In this document: positions 38,540-48,627 of the stretch, one piece after another
Position numbering within the stretch: position 1 is the first letter of the stretch
Layout: every line of letters starts with the position of its first letter
Source: Thaumasiovibrio occultus
GTDB taxonomy: Bacteria; Pseudomonadota; Gammaproteobacteria; Enterobacterales; Vibrionaceae
Length of the DNA stretch: 64,000 nt
Assembly (NCBI GenBank): GCA_019703815.1
Contig: AP023052.1
Location: 2,480,001-2,544,000 of the forward strand
Reading direction: 5' to 3'
Made by a program: the position numbers and the translations under genes
Notes under the pieces: model-generated
Told to the model about the DNA's origin: nothing
The model's database searches: none
What the model saw: only the letters and a program-made list of their open reading frames with translations

Positions 38540-41500
38540 TATTGTCCCTCCATCAAGGCATCTAGCGCCAAGATCAAGGCTTCTGGCGGTCGCGCATGAA
38601 AAATACCGGTCGTGTCGTTAGCCGTAACGCCGCGTAAAAACAGATAGTAAACCCCACCAATATGCTGCTCGTAGTTGTAGTCAGCGATCCGCGATTTCAA
38701 GTAACGGTGCAGCGCCAACGTATAAAGTAGGTACTGCAGATCATAGCGATGATCGCGCATTGCGTGGGTAACCGCCTCTGGGGTGTAATCGGTGGCTTTT
38801 TCGCCGAGCCAATTCGACTTCCAGTCCAGCACATAAAACTGACCGTTATAGCTAAAGACCAAGTCGATAAAGCCCTTCAGCATGCCACTGACGTCATCAA
38901 ACTGCAGCGGCGGATCGGCGCGCATGCCATAGCTCGCCAGCAGTTGATTCAGATCGGTCGGCGCTAAACGGTGCACCGGAAACATAAATTCAAGCTCTAC
39001 CAAGCGATCTTGCGCGCTAATTTGGTTTAAGCGCAGCGCATCACCATCGAGCGGGCACGCCAACACTTGGCTCATCATCTGCTGCAAGATCGGCTGCCAA
39101 TGGGGCTCATAGCCATGTTTTTCGAGCAATTGGGTGATCAGCTCGGCAGTAGCCTCGCTATACACATCTTGGGTAAACTCGGTCTCTTCAAATAGAGTGT
39201 GCAAGAACGTCCCCGCCACCGCGCCTTTCGGGAAATCGGCAATGGTCAGCACTTCACTCTCGCCAAGTGCGCTGTCTTGCTCTTGCGCCAGCTCTTTGTC
39301 AAAACCGGGCAGCTCTAACATCGCATGACTGTGCGACGCTTGACGCACCAAGCCCGAATAACTGGTGACCCACCAGTGGGTATCAATATGGCGCGACAAC
39401 ACCGCCGCACTCAGCTGACTTTTATCGCTGCCATCAACCGGCACGTAACGCGCCTCATCCGGTAATTGTGCCACTGTCGCGCCAGCAACCGACTGGGTAA
39501 AACGGCTAACCGCTTGCTGCCAATCGGCGCAGGTTTGCGGCGTGCTGCCTTGCCATAACCAGCCAATCGCGGTGTAGTGCAAACCGGTCGGCTCTTTACG
39601 CGCTTTGCCATTGGCGATCGGCGCGGTGCCTAAGTAACAGCCATATACGGCGCGGGTTAGCGCCACATACAAAAGACGCAGATCTTCGGCGAGACGCTCT
39701 TGCTCGGCGCGATCTTTATTATCTTGTCGCGCATAGAGATCGATACTCAGCGCGCCGGTCTGCTCGTCGTGGAATTGCGCGATCTCCGCATTGCGGTAAT
39801 CACACACAAACGGCAGGAAGACTAAGTCATATTCCAAGCCTTTCGATTTGTGGATCGTAACGATCTGCACCAAGTTACGCTCCGATTCCAACCGCAGCTG
39901 CGCCGCCTCATTTTGCCCATCACTTTCGACTAATTGCGCTTCCAACCAACGCAGCAGCGCGGGCTCACTGTCGAGTAGCTGGCGCTGAGATTGCAGCAAT
40001 TCGGCAATGTGCAACACATCGGTTAGCGTCCGCTCCCCGCCTGCTTGGGTAAGTAAACGCTCACTGATCCGGCGACGGAACAAGAGTTGGCGCAACATCG
40101 GCGCGATCCCGCGTTGATGCCACAAGCGGGAGTAATCACGAAACTCACCCACGCATTGCTCCCACAACACCTCATCGAAGTTCAAGCGATCCAGCTCGCT
40201 GATCGCCACATCCATCAAGGGTGAGGCCAGTGCGGCGCGCAGTAAGGTTTCGTTTTCCGGATCTAACACCGCAGCCAGAATGCGGGCGAGATCTTGGGCG
40301 ACAGATTGATCTAATACCCGCTCGCGGTTAGACAAGTAGACACTGTCGACACCGCGCTCTGCCAGCGCCTGCTTAACCAACTGCGCTTCAAAACCGGTTC
40401 GCACCAACACCGCAATATTGCCCGGAGTTAACGCAGCAGATTTGTCCGCTTTACCTAATACCACTCGGCCTTCTTGCGCTTTGCTGAGCAAACTCGCGAT
40501 TTCGTTCGCGGCGGCGGTCGCCATAGTTTTGCGGTACACCCCCGTTGCGATGGGTTGAGCCGTCACGCCTTTGTCGGTGTGGGTTTCCTCGGCACTCATT
40601 TGCCAGACCGTCATCGCCGGTTGGCGTTGTCCATCAAGCCACCAGCCTTTTTCTGCCGCATGCGGGTTAGGATTGACTGCTAAGAAAGGAATATCTTGAT
40701 CGTAAATAAACGGCTTTGCAGCCCGCGCAAACACGGCATTGCTGGCATCAACCATGTCCGCCGACGAGCGCCAGTTGGTATCGAGGGTGTAGTGCGCGCT
40801 CACCTGACGTCGCGCCTGAATGTAGGTGAAAATATCAGCGCCACGGAAAGCATAAATCGCCTGCTTGGGATCGCCGATCATCAACAAACCGGTCGGTTGT
40901 GCAGCGGCGGCCTCTACTTCAATCTCACTGTCAGCCGACAACGGGTAGACGGAGGAAAAAATATGGTATTGCAGTGGATCGGTATCTTGGAACTCATCGA
41001 TCATCGCCACGGGATACAGCTCGCGGATCCGCGATGCCAGCAACTCACCTTGCTCGCTCTCTAGCGCAAAGCTCAACTGGGAGAGCAGATCATCAAACGA
41101 CAACCAGCCTTGCTGCGCTTTGAGCTCAGCCAAACCTTGACGACAATGTATCACCGCATCCACCAGCAGTGGCTCACGCAGTGACGGCGGCGCGTCCAGT
41201 AACGCATCAATCGCGTCAAATACTGCGTGATACGGCGGCTCGTCTTTGGTGGTTTTCTCCACCAATTCGCGCTGAGAGAACTTGTTGATCGCTTTTGGCA
41301 GGGCGAAACTGGTGGTCTTTTGGCTCGCCCACGCGGTCATTTCGTCTACCGCTTTAGGCAAACTGGCTTTGGTATAGCTGCGTTTATTTACCCCTGACGC
41401 ATTGATCAACGCGACCATATCGCCACTGACGGCCAACCACTGCGCTTTTAGCGCGTCAATCTGAGCGAAATAGGTTTCGATCAGCGCAGTGAGATCCGCC

Positions 41501-42141
41501 GGCGCGGCATCGGCATTGAGTTGCGCCAAAGGCCCGCTGAGCAGCTTATTGATATCTTTGAGCAGATCATGGGGCGATCCCCACAACGTGCGCACCATCG
41601 CGGCAATATGCGACTCCAACGGATAGAAACGACGGCGCCAGTAGTCCGCCACCGCTTGAAAACGCAGCCGTGTTTCGTCGGTGATAAATTCACTATCAAA
41701 CAGCACGCCAGACTCAAACGCGTTTTGACTGAGCATGCGCTGACAAAAACCGTGAATGGTGTAGATCGCCGCTTCATCCATTTGGCGCTCGGCTTCCAGC
41801 AAGCGCTGCGCCGCCAAGGTATGATCATCAATGGCCGCTAAGAGCGCTTGCAGCAGATCGTCATCGGCCTGCCCTAAAGTAAACGCAATGCGCGCCTGGT
41901 GAATACGGCGGCGGATCCGATCGCGAAGCTCTGCGGTAGCGGCTTCGGTAAAGGTCACCACCAGAATTTGATCGACACTCAATGCCGGATGCTTTTCCCC
42001 TTCACTGCCGTGGCCGAGCAACAGGCGCAAGTAAAGGCCAGCGATGGTATAGGTTTTCCCCGTTCCCGCCGATGCTTCGATCAAACGGCGTCCGGTTAAT
42101 GGCAATGTCAAAGGATCCAGTCTTGTTGGGCTTGTTGTCAT
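38539..42141 (-). CDS. recB: Exodeoxyribonuclease V subunit beta RecB
   Basis: 3'-to-5' helicase and nuclease subunit of RecBCD. The 1200-residue protein (from ATG 42141; E. coli 1180) shows the UvrD-type motifs EASAGTGKT at 22-30, VDQILVVTFT, the DEFQDTDPLQ Walker B region and TIHKSKGLEYD. The C-terminal nuclease motif has Asp and Lys in LDWKSNWLG. The upstream in-frame extension to 42216 has no family sequence. E. coli has ptrA between recC and recB; here the gap is only 287 bp. Confidence 0.96.
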   Translation of the reverse strand: MTTSPTRLDPLTLPLTGRRLIEASAGTGKTYTIAGLYLRLLLGHGSEGEKHPALSVDQILVVTFTEAATAELRDRIRRRIHQARIAFTLGQADDDLLQALLAAIDDHTLAAQRLLEAERQMDEAAIYTIHGFCQRMLSQNAFESGVLFDSEFITDETRLRFQAVADYWRRRFYPLESHIAAMVRTLWGSPHDLLKDINKLLSGPLAQLNADAAPADLTALIETYFAQIDALKAQWLAVSGDMVALINASGVNKRSYTKASLPKAVDEMTAWASQKTTSFALPKAINKFSQRELVEKTTKDEPPYHAVFDAIDALLDAPPSLREPLLVDAVIHCRQGLAELKAQQGWLSFDDLLSQLSFALESEQGELLASRIRELYPVAMIDEFQDTDPLQYHIFSSVYPLSADSEIEVEAAAAQPTGLLMIGDPKQAIYAFRGADIFTYIQARRQVSAHYTLDTNWRSSADMVDASNAVFARAAKPFIYDQDIPFLAVNPNPHAAEKGWWLDGQRQPAMTVWQMSAEETHTDKGVTAQPIATGVYRKTMATAAANEIASLLSKAQEGRVVLGKADKSAALTPGNIAVLVRTGFEAQLVKQALAERGVDSVYLSNRERVLDQSVAQDLARILAAVLDPENETLLRAALASPLMDVAISELDRLNFDEVLWEQCVGEFRDYSRLWHQRGIAPMLRQLLFRRRISERLLTQAGGERTLTDVLHIAELLQSQRQLLDSEPALLRWLEAQLVESDGQNEAAQLRLESERNLVQIVTIHKSKGLEYDLVFLPFVCDYRNAEIAQFHDEQTGALSIDLYARQDNKDRAEQERLAEDLRLLYVALTRAVYGCYLGTAPIANGKARKEPTGLHYTAIGWLWQGSTPQTCADWQQAVSRFTQSVAGATVAQLPDEARYVPVDGSDKSQLSAAVLSRHIDTHWWVTSYSGLVRQASHSHAMLELPGFDKELAQEQDSALGESEVLTIADFPKGAVAGTFLHTLFEETEFTQDVYSEATAELITQLLEKHGYEPHWQPILQQMMSQVLACPLDGDALRLNQISAQDRLVELEFMFPVHRLAPTDLNQLLASYGMRADPPLQFDDVSGMLKGFIDLVFSYNGQFYVLDWKSNWLGEKATDYTPEAVTHAMRDHRYDLQYLLYTLALHRYLKSRIADYNYEQHIGGVYYLFLRGVTANDTTGIFHARPPEALILALDALMEGQ

Positions 42142-42428
42142 CGCAATCTCAATGTTAGTTGTCAGTGAGGATCGGCCATTTTTGTGATAGCGCCGATCCT
42201 TTTGTTTTTTCGCCACTGGGTAGCAATCAGGTATCTATCAAGATGAGAACTGTTTCACGGTTTCTCGGTGCCAGGTCTCGTACATTACGCGTCAGAAACA
42301 GGTCACCTCTGACCGGTGGTCGTCAGGCAAAAACCCCTACACACAACAATATATTGTCGGCGACCACACTACTCTCTCCTCACGTTTTATCCCTTGTTTA
42401 CAACCCATAGATACACCCGATTGTGCCG
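42142..42428. promoter_or_regulatory. recC-recB spacer with a strong hairpin
   Basis: No gene is seen. AGGATCGGC at 42168-42176 pairs perfectly with GCCGATCCT at 42192-42200, and a T-rich run (42201-42210) follows on the plus strand, so it looks like a plus-strand (antisense) terminator. In the recB leader RNA it would be a 9-bp stem about 27 nt before the start. A second small palindrome, GGTCA...TGACC, lies at 42301-42314. Confidence 0.5.
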
Positions 42429-45400
42429 TTATTTCACTTTCTCAATCTCGACCCACTCAAACGCCGGTAAGAGATAGCGCTGCGCCAGTTGCAGCACATC
42501 ATCCGCTAAGGATTCATCCCACTGCGGCCACACGCGCTGAATATAACTGTTCGCGCCTTCCCCTGGATGAAAACCGGACTCGAACCTTTCCTGCATTTTT
42601 TGCAATGCTTGCTCCGGTTTTTGCAACCCCGCCAAGGCGGTTTTCGGGAAATAACACAGCGGCGCATCAAGACCTTGGCTCACCATGTCCAGAAGCGGTT
42701 GCAGCGCGGTTTTCGCGTCATCTACTGCCATCGGGCGGAAATAGAGCACCGCATCCAAGGTGAACAAACGGGTCGGCAATTCATGGCCCATAGCATTGAG
42801 ACACAAATGCTCCATCCAGCTCGATAGCAGATCCACACTGCGCCAATCACCGGAGCGGTAACGCACCATGCCGGTGGTAAAGACCTGCTTTAGCCAGCCT
42901 TCAAGCCCGGTTAAGCGCACTTCCACGTCCGGCAGCGCTTCAGCACAAAACGCACGAATACGCTCACCCAGTGGAATGATGTCATTTTCCGTATCATCGA
43001 GTGCCAATTGGCCAAACGCCACATGCGGCAGGTTCCCCGACGCGCGCTGACGCTGCTGGAACTGTGCCAATGAAGGCTCGGCATCGCCCGACTCAATCAC
43101 CCATTGCAGCAGCGCATCACGCAGTTGATAGCGCTCCAGCAAGGTAATACTGAACGGCTCATCGTCTTGCAACGGTGACTGCGCATCATCAAAACGCACT
43201 TTTAAGCGGCGGTTGAAGAAATACTGCACCGGCAAACGCCAAAAACGCAGCAATTCAGGCAATGTGAGCACTTCGGTTGATGGCTCTGCAGGGTCGAGGA
43301 CTTCCAGCGCGGTCGAGGCCTGCGTTTGTGGATGAACTTGGGCCGCAGGTAGCCACTCCTGCATGTAACTTGGCGCATTGCCGCTAAACGCCGCGGCGCT
43401 GTACGGCGTTAAGGAGTGGTGCACAACCAAGGCTTTGCGTAAGCGCTCAGCGGAAGATTGCGGCGACAGCGATTGATCGCCCGCTAAGCAATAGCCCGCT
43501 TCGCAATACTCCAACAACTCAGAGACCAAAATGGACGGCATACGCTCACTGTTGTCTTGCACCGAGCGACCAATGTAGCTGATGTACAGGGTGTGCTCGG
43601 CCGACAATAGCGCTTCAAGGAACAAGTAGCGGTCATCATCACGACGCGAACGATCGCCTCGGCGCGATGACAAACGCATCAAATCAAACCCTTCCGGTGA
43701 TACGTTGCGCGGGTAACTGCCGTCATTCATCCCGAGCAAACACACCACTTTGAACGGAATGGAGCGCATTGGCATCAAGGTACAGAAGTTAATCGGTCCG
43801 GCAAGAAAACGTTGCGAGACGCGCTCGTTGTTCAACGCTTGGCGGAAGTAACTCATTAAGATGGTATGGCTGATCTCGCGCTCGACAGCCGCGTCATTGA
43901 GCTGCTCCACCAAGTGGGCGGTTTTATCGCGAATAAAGGTGGCGATACGCTCTTCATCGGCTTCGAAATCAAACAAGCGCGTCAGCAATTGGTTAAGCAG
44001 CGCTTGCCATTCCAGCGCAGGGTGCGCTTGGGAGAGGTGTTCGCGCGCCCACATCAGTTGGTCGATAAACAAGCCGAGCTTACCGGCGATCTCCGCATTG
44101 AGGCCCTGCACTTCATCAAAGCTAAGCTGATCTTGATACATTCCCATCGCCGAAGGCATTGCATAGCCAAGCAGCATGCGCTGCAAACCAAACAGCCAAG
44201 TATTCGCGCGGTGCGATGGCAACGCAAAACTGCGCGCGGTGTGTTCATCCAAGCCCCAACGCACACCACAAGCTTGCAGCCAACGCGACACTTGGTTGAG
44301 CTCATCGTGGCTCAATTCCACTTTGCGCAAAATTGCGGGCACTTCCAACAACGCCAACAGCTCTGAGGCAGAGCAACGCAGAAGCGGCAGTTTGAGCAAG
44401 TGATGGAACGCGAGCAATATCGGATTTTCAGTATCAGCTGTGCGGTCGGAAATCGCAAAGGGGATATAGCGCGGGCCACTGGCGTTACCAAAAACGGCTT
44501 GGATCGCTGGGCTATACGCATTGATGTCCGACACCATCACCACCACATCACGCGGGTTCAGCTCAGGATTGGCATCAAACATCGCCAGCAGGTTGTCGTG
44601 CAGCACTTCCACTTCACGCATGGGGCTGTGACAAGCATGCACTTGCAAGCTGCGCTCGCTCCCATCCAGCGCCACTTTGTGCTGACTATCGGGGTAAATT
44701 GCATCGACGCGACGATCTTCTAAGTCCAAAATATCGGCTTGGATCTGCTGCAATAAGCCTCGGCGTTCAATATCAACAAACGCATCAATATCGAGCGCCT
44801 CACGCTCAGCCAGCAGACACAGATTATCTCGCCCAAGTTTCCCCATCGAGGCGAGCAAGCTGTTACCGACACTGTGCTGCAGATCGTTCACATCCGTTGC
44901 CACGGCTGTGCTTTCTTCGCTGTGATCGCCGCGCCAAATTAACTGGCGACGCAACCGGCGCGCCAAACTATCGAGAAAACGCTGATCGCGAATATCGCCC
45001 CAATAGTGACGACACGGGTTCGTAAACATCAAATGGACATCTATATGTTCGCCAAGGGCTTGCAGTGCATCGATGTAACGGGGCGGTAGGGCGGAGATCC
45101 CGAAAACAAACAGACGTTTCGGCAAATGAGTAAGACGGCTCGCCGCCTGAGGCTGCGCCAGTGCGTCGATAAACTTGTCGTAAAGGTTGGCACGATGGTA
45201 AGGCGACTGACCCAGCTCAGCCGTTTTCGCCACCAAAGCGCGCCAAAAGATTGGCTGCCAAGGATGAAGATCGTTGTGCTCAGGGACGGTTTCCCCTTTC
45301 TCCCACGCCGCAATCCAATCTGGACGATACACCAAATATTGGTCGAAAATATCGGCAATTTTTCCTGCTAGCTGGTAGGTACGCAGGCCGTCGACGTCAT

Positions 45401-45749
45401 CGCTTAAGTAATTGGCGAGCGGTAGAAAATCAGGGTGTTCGATAAGCTCTGGCAGTAAGGTCGTAAGCTTCCATACCATGGCTTCTTTGTTAAACGCGCT
45501 GCGCTGTGGCACCCCATCCAGTACATCAATAAACAACTGCCAGATAAAGGTCGCGGGCAGCGGAAAACTGACGTTAGCCGCAATGCCCTGCTCTTGCGCC
45601 ATTGCCATTTTGAGCCACTGCGACATCCCGGGGCTTTGTACCAAAATTTGCTCGGCTTGCAGCGGGTGTGACAAGGGATCGCGTCGGATCAATTCCACCA
45701 GCAGGGATTTGAGAATATCGAGTTGATTGGAGTGGTAAACAGTGAACAC
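42429..45749 (-). CDS. recC: Exodeoxyribonuclease V subunit gamma RecC
   Basis: Chi-recognition subunit of RecBCD, structurally an inactive helicase-nuclease relative. The 1106 residues fit the family (E. coli 1122). It begins FTVYHSNQLDILKSLL and includes VQSPGMSQWLKM and LLGMNDGSYPR, characteristic of RecC. It is transcribed in the order recC-recB-recD without ptrA or ppdABC, as in vibrios. Confidence 0.96.
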   Translation of the reverse strand: MFTVYHSNQLDILKSLLVELIRRDPLSHPLQAEQILVQSPGMSQWLKMAMAQEQGIAANVSFPLPATFIWQLFIDVLDGVPQRSAFNKEAMVWKLTTLLPELIEHPDFLPLANYLSDDVDGLRTYQLAGKIADIFDQYLVYRPDWIAAWEKGETVPEHNDLHPWQPIFWRALVAKTAELGQSPYHRANLYDKFIDALAQPQAASRLTHLPKRLFVFGISALPPRYIDALQALGEHIDVHLMFTNPCRHYWGDIRDQRFLDSLARRLRRQLIWRGDHSEESTAVATDVNDLQHSVGNSLLASMGKLGRDNLCLLAEREALDIDAFVDIERRGLLQQIQADILDLEDRRVDAIYPDSQHKVALDGSERSLQVHACHSPMREVEVLHDNLLAMFDANPELNPRDVVVMVSDINAYSPAIQAVFGNASGPRYIPFAISDRTADTENPILLAFHHLLKLPLLRCSASELLALLEVPAILRKVELSHDELNQVSRWLQACGVRWGLDEHTARSFALPSHRANTWLFGLQRMLLGYAMPSAMGMYQDQLSFDEVQGLNAEIAGKLGLFIDQLMWAREHLSQAHPALEWQALLNQLLTRLFDFEADEERIATFIRDKTAHLVEQLNDAAVEREISHTILMSYFRQALNNERVSQRFLAGPINFCTLMPMRSIPFKVVCLLGMNDGSYPRNVSPEGFDLMRLSSRRGDRSRRDDDRYLFLEALLSAEHTLYISYIGRSVQDNSERMPSILVSELLEYCEAGYCLAGDQSLSPQSSAERLRKALVVHHSLTPYSAAAFSGNAPSYMQEWLPAAQVHPQTQASTALEVLDPAEPSTEVLTLPELLRFWRLPVQYFFNRRLKVRFDDAQSPLQDDEPFSITLLERYQLRDALLQWVIESGDAEPSLAQFQQRQRASGNLPHVAFGQLALDDTENDIIPLGERIRAFCAEALPDVEVRLTGLEGWLKQVFTTGMVRYRSGDWRSVDLLSSWMEHLCLNAMGHELPTRLFTLDAVLYFRPMAVDDAKTALQPLLDMVSQGLDAPLCYFPKTALAGLQKPEQALQKMQERFESGFHPGEGANSYIQRVWPQWDESLADDVLQLAQRYLLPAFEWVEIEKVK

Positions 45750-45857
45750 GCGCGCGTCTCTGGCAGGGGATAATAACCATTATTGTCTACCAATCCCCTG
45801 CCCCCTGCAATGTTTACACGTCAGGGCTGTGCGCTAGGTTTGAAGCGGGTTTTGCGG

Positions 45858-46802
45858 TTAAACCTCAGTCAATTCAGGTATTTCAGTCAAGTGCTTCCAG
45901 TAGTGATAAGCCACATACCCGACCACTGCAGTCGCCACCATCAATTCACCCCAGGCAATACGATTTACCCAGTGCGCCCAATCAGGGTGGGCATGGCCTA
46001 GCCATTGCGTCACTTTGAACATCGCGGTAGCACTGATCACCATAGGGAAAGTGTAGGCCGCGTAACCTGGGCTAAAAGGCAAACGTAGCAAGTGCATGAA
46101 TGCCAAGACCACTAAGGTTGTCATCACCAATGCAAGACCGGCTAATCCCATCACCACCCAAGCCGTAGGCTCTGCTGTCAGGTTGAGGTATGCCGCGAGC
46201 ACGAGGCTGGCCGGCGCCGCCATAATTGCCACGGTTGGGCGGGCATGACGCGCAATTTTAGGGCCTTTGCACAAGCGCCAAATCATCACTGGCAGCATCG
46301 CGGTATAAGCGGCCATCGCCAGTGTCAGGCAGATCTGCGCAGCAAAATGCGTCGATACTTGTGGGCAAGTGAGTGCAGCAACAGCGATCCCCACCGGTGG
46401 CACAAACCAGCTTGGCACCATCTCTTCCCACGACAAACGGGGCATACGGTGAAACAAAAAGCCGCTCAATACCATCACATGCAGCGACACACCAAGGCTC
46501 CATAGCGCCAACTGAGCAAACGGCGACACTTTACCCAAAGATACTGACACTACCATGGTCGCCATCGCAAACGTCGGCATCACGCTACCAATCACAGGAT
46601 GAGCAATTTCTTCACGCAGCAACGCCGGCTCGCGAATGAACTTCATTACCACCAATGACAACAAGATTGCCGCGATAACACTGGCGGAAACTTGGATCAC
46701 GCCGCCCATATGCATCACTTGATCCCAGCACAAACCGAGACTTGCAATGGCTAACGCCAAACCAGAAATAGGAGTGGGAACAGGTCGTTTTATCGCTTTC
46801 AT
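45858..46802 (-). CDS. TDT-family transporter (TehA/SLAC1-like)
   Basis: 314-residue membrane protein with about ten helices, typical of the tellurite-resistance/dicarboxylate transporter (TDT) family. Family members include TehA, malate permease Mae1, the sulfite exporter Ssu1 and plant SLAC1 channels. Seen: PVPTPISGLALAIASLGL at the start, a conserved HPVIGSVMPTFAM segment and SWFVPPVGI. The substrate cannot be read from the sequence. It is divergent from a YeiE-like LysR gene 103 bp away, which likely controls it. Confidence 0.85.
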   Translation of the reverse strand: MKAIKRPVPTPISGLALAIASLGLCWDQVMHMGGVIQVSASVIAAILLSLVVMKFIREPALLREEIAHPVIGSVMPTFAMATMVVSVSLGKVSPFAQLALWSLGVSLHVMVLSGFLFHRMPRLSWEEMVPSWFVPPVGIAVAALTCPQVSTHFAAQICLTLAMAAYTAMLPVMIWRLCKGPKIARHARPTVAIMAAPASLVLAAYLNLTAEPTAWVVMGLAGLALVMTTLVVLAFMHLLRLPFSPGYAAYTFPMVISATAMFKVTQWLGHAHPDWAHWVNRIAWGELMVATAVVGYVAYHYWKHLTEIPELTEV

Positions 46803-46905
46803 GCTGTTTTCCTGCGTGGTGACTACTTGACCCCGTCAGTATAAAAAGCTGTAATGATTTTGGATAATTGAATCTTTTTAACCAAGTGTTCAGTAAAACT
46901 TAACG

Positions 46906-47790
46906 ATGAATCTTACCTTGCGCCAACTGCAGGTTTTCGTCAGCGTGGCTAGTCATGGCTCGATCACGCAAGCGGCAGAAACCCTGTTTATTACCAAGCC
47001 TGCCGTGAGCATGGCGTTAGCGGAGCTTGAAAAACAGCTCGGTCACCCCCTGTTTGATCGCCAAAAAAATCGCCTGTATCTCAATCACCAAGGCAACACG
47101 TTATTGCCCTACGCCAATGAGTTATTACAACGCAGTGATGCCATCGCGTCCTTGTTTAGCCAAGAGTCGCGCCTTACCGGTAACTTGGCGATTGGCTGCA
47201 GTGATACCGTGGGGAACCACCTCGCGCCGCCTTTACTTAAAGCCTTTCGCGATAAAACCGGCCACCTGCAACAATCGCTGCACATCAGCAATACCCGCAA
47301 GATCTGCCAGCAATTGATCGATTTCGAACTCGATATTGGTTTAGTGGAAGGCCACGTGGCATCGCCTGACTTAGTGGCGATCCCATGGCGGGGGGACAAT
47401 ATGATTGTGGCGTGTGCCAGTGGCGATCCGCTGGCAAAAAGCAGGACGATACAACTGAGTGATCTTGAAGATCAGCAATGGTTGCTGCGCGAAAAAGGCT
47501 CCGGTACGCGGGCGTTTTTCCTTGAGCACATTGGCACCAAGCTCAGCCGTTGGCACTTGGCGTTCGAGCTGAACAATACGGAAGCGCTGATCAACGCCTG
47601 CGCAGCTGAATTGGGGTTAATTTGCTTGTCAAAAATCGCGCTACAACATGCCTTGGATGATGGCCGCTTGCACTTTCTTTATCAAATGGACCATAGCCAG
47701 CGCACTTTCCATCTGGTTTACCACAAACAGAAATACCAAAGCCCATTGATCCAAGCCTTCATCGAATTTTGTCACCAGTGGCAGCCGTAA
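46906..47790 (+). CDS. LysR-type transcriptional regulator, YeiE-like
   Basis: 294-residue LysR regulator with an N-terminal winged HTH (AAETLFITKPAVSMALAELEK) and a C-terminal substrate domain. The conserved GCSDTVGNHLAPPLL, LLREKGSGTRAFFL and FELNNTEALI match E. coli YeiE segment by segment. YeiE in enterics has been linked to sulfite. The divergent TDT gene is the likely target. The annotation as YeiE-like is by visual similarity. Confidence 0.85.
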   Translation: MNLTLRQLQVFVSVASHGSITQAAETLFITKPAVSMALAELEKQLGHPLFDRQKNRLYLNHQGNTLLPYANELLQRSDAIASLFSQESRLTGNLAIGCSDTVGNHLAPPLLKAFRDKTGHLQQSLHISNTRKICQQLIDFELDIGLVEGHVASPDLVAIPWRGDNMIVACASGDPLAKSRTIQLSDLEDQQWLLREKGSGTRAFFLEHIGTKLSRWHLAFELNNTEALINACAAELGLICLSKIALQHALDDGRLHFLYQMDHSQRTFHLVYHKQKYQSPLIQAFIEFCHQWQP

Positions 47791-47860
47791 TATCTCTCGC
47801 GGCAAACGAGATAGTCACTGGGTAAAAGCGCGGTACGCTTAGACCGCGCTAGATGATCCA

Positions 47861-48562
47861 CTAATAGCGATTATCGCCGACACTAAAGGCAATGGTTTGG
47901 CTGATCTCGGTGAGTGACAAACCACTTTGCTGTTGCCATTCATTAAAGGCCGCTTGCGCCGCAGCATGAGAGCGCTTGGTGTTGATCCCGCCATCAATGA
48001 TCCCGGTGTGGCGCAAATAATCTTCGACATCTTTGGTGAGTAAGAAGGTGTCTTTCCCCATCACGCGCAAGGTATACGCGCCGGTATTACCGCCAAGCCG
48101 CTCACCTTTTAGCTTCAAAAACGCCCACAGACCAATAATGTCATTGCTATCCCACTGCGCAACAAACTGGCTGAAACTGCCATGTGCTAGCTGGATGTCG
48201 TACATCATCTGCGCATTGGCACGAATGGTTTTGACTTTGGTAAAGTGGCGAATGATCTTCGGATCTTGCGCTTTTCGCTCCCACATTTCATCGGGCATCA
48301 TTAGCAGCTTTTCAATATCAAACTGCCAAAATACCTCTTCAAAACCTGGCCATTTTTTACGTACGACATGCCAACTCAAACCAGACTGAAACACCTTCTG
48401 GCTGAAGGCAGCTAGCCAGCGATCATCGGTGTTCGCCAATAGCTCACTGTCAGTCAACGGTTGGCTTAGCAGCTGTGCCAGTGCGGCCTTACTGCCTTTT
48501 CTTTGTACTGCACGCTGATAAATTGCCGAAAATTTTTCCTGCGTCATCGCGTTTTTACTCAT
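47861..48562 (-). CDS. Tag-like DNA-3-methyladenine glycosylase family protein
   Basis: 233-residue protein of the Tag/HhH glycosylase superfamily. GLSWHVVRKKWPGFEEVFWQFD and DPKIIRHFTKVKTIRANA match Tag motifs, as does the late FLLTKDVEDYLRHTGI region loosely. The Tag start CGW and the zinc-snap Cys/His residues of E. coli Tag are not evident, and the protein is about 45 residues longer. It may have a different lesion range or none. ATG 48562 is taken as start (TTG 48574 or ATG 48547 possible). It is divergent from yebG across a LexA-like box. Confidence 0.75.
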   Translation of the reverse strand: MSKNAMTQEKFSAIYQRAVQRKGSKAALAQLLSQPLTDSELLANTDDRWLAAFSQKVFQSGLSWHVVRKKWPGFEEVFWQFDIEKLLMMPDEMWERKAQDPKIIRHFTKVKTIRANAQMMYDIQLAHGSFSQFVAQWDSNDIIGLWAFLKLKGERLGGNTGAYTLRVMGKDTFLLTKDVEDYLRHTGIIDGGINTKRSHAAAQAAFNEWQQQSGLSLTEISQTIAFSVGDNRY

Positions 48563-48588
48563 GCAACTGGACAATAGCCCTCATGCTA

Positions 48589-48604
48589 CTGTATAAATAG
48601 CCAG
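48589..48604. promoter_or_regulatory. Putative LexA (SOS) box
   Basis: CTGT-ATAAATAG-CCAG matches the CTGT-N8-ACAG consensus with one mismatch, and TA precedes it as in strong boxes. It lies 24 bp before yebG, a known SOS gene in E. coli, and also 27 bp before the divergent Tag-like gene. Confidence 0.75.
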
Positions 48605-48627
48605 CAAATCAACTTGGAGACTGACCC

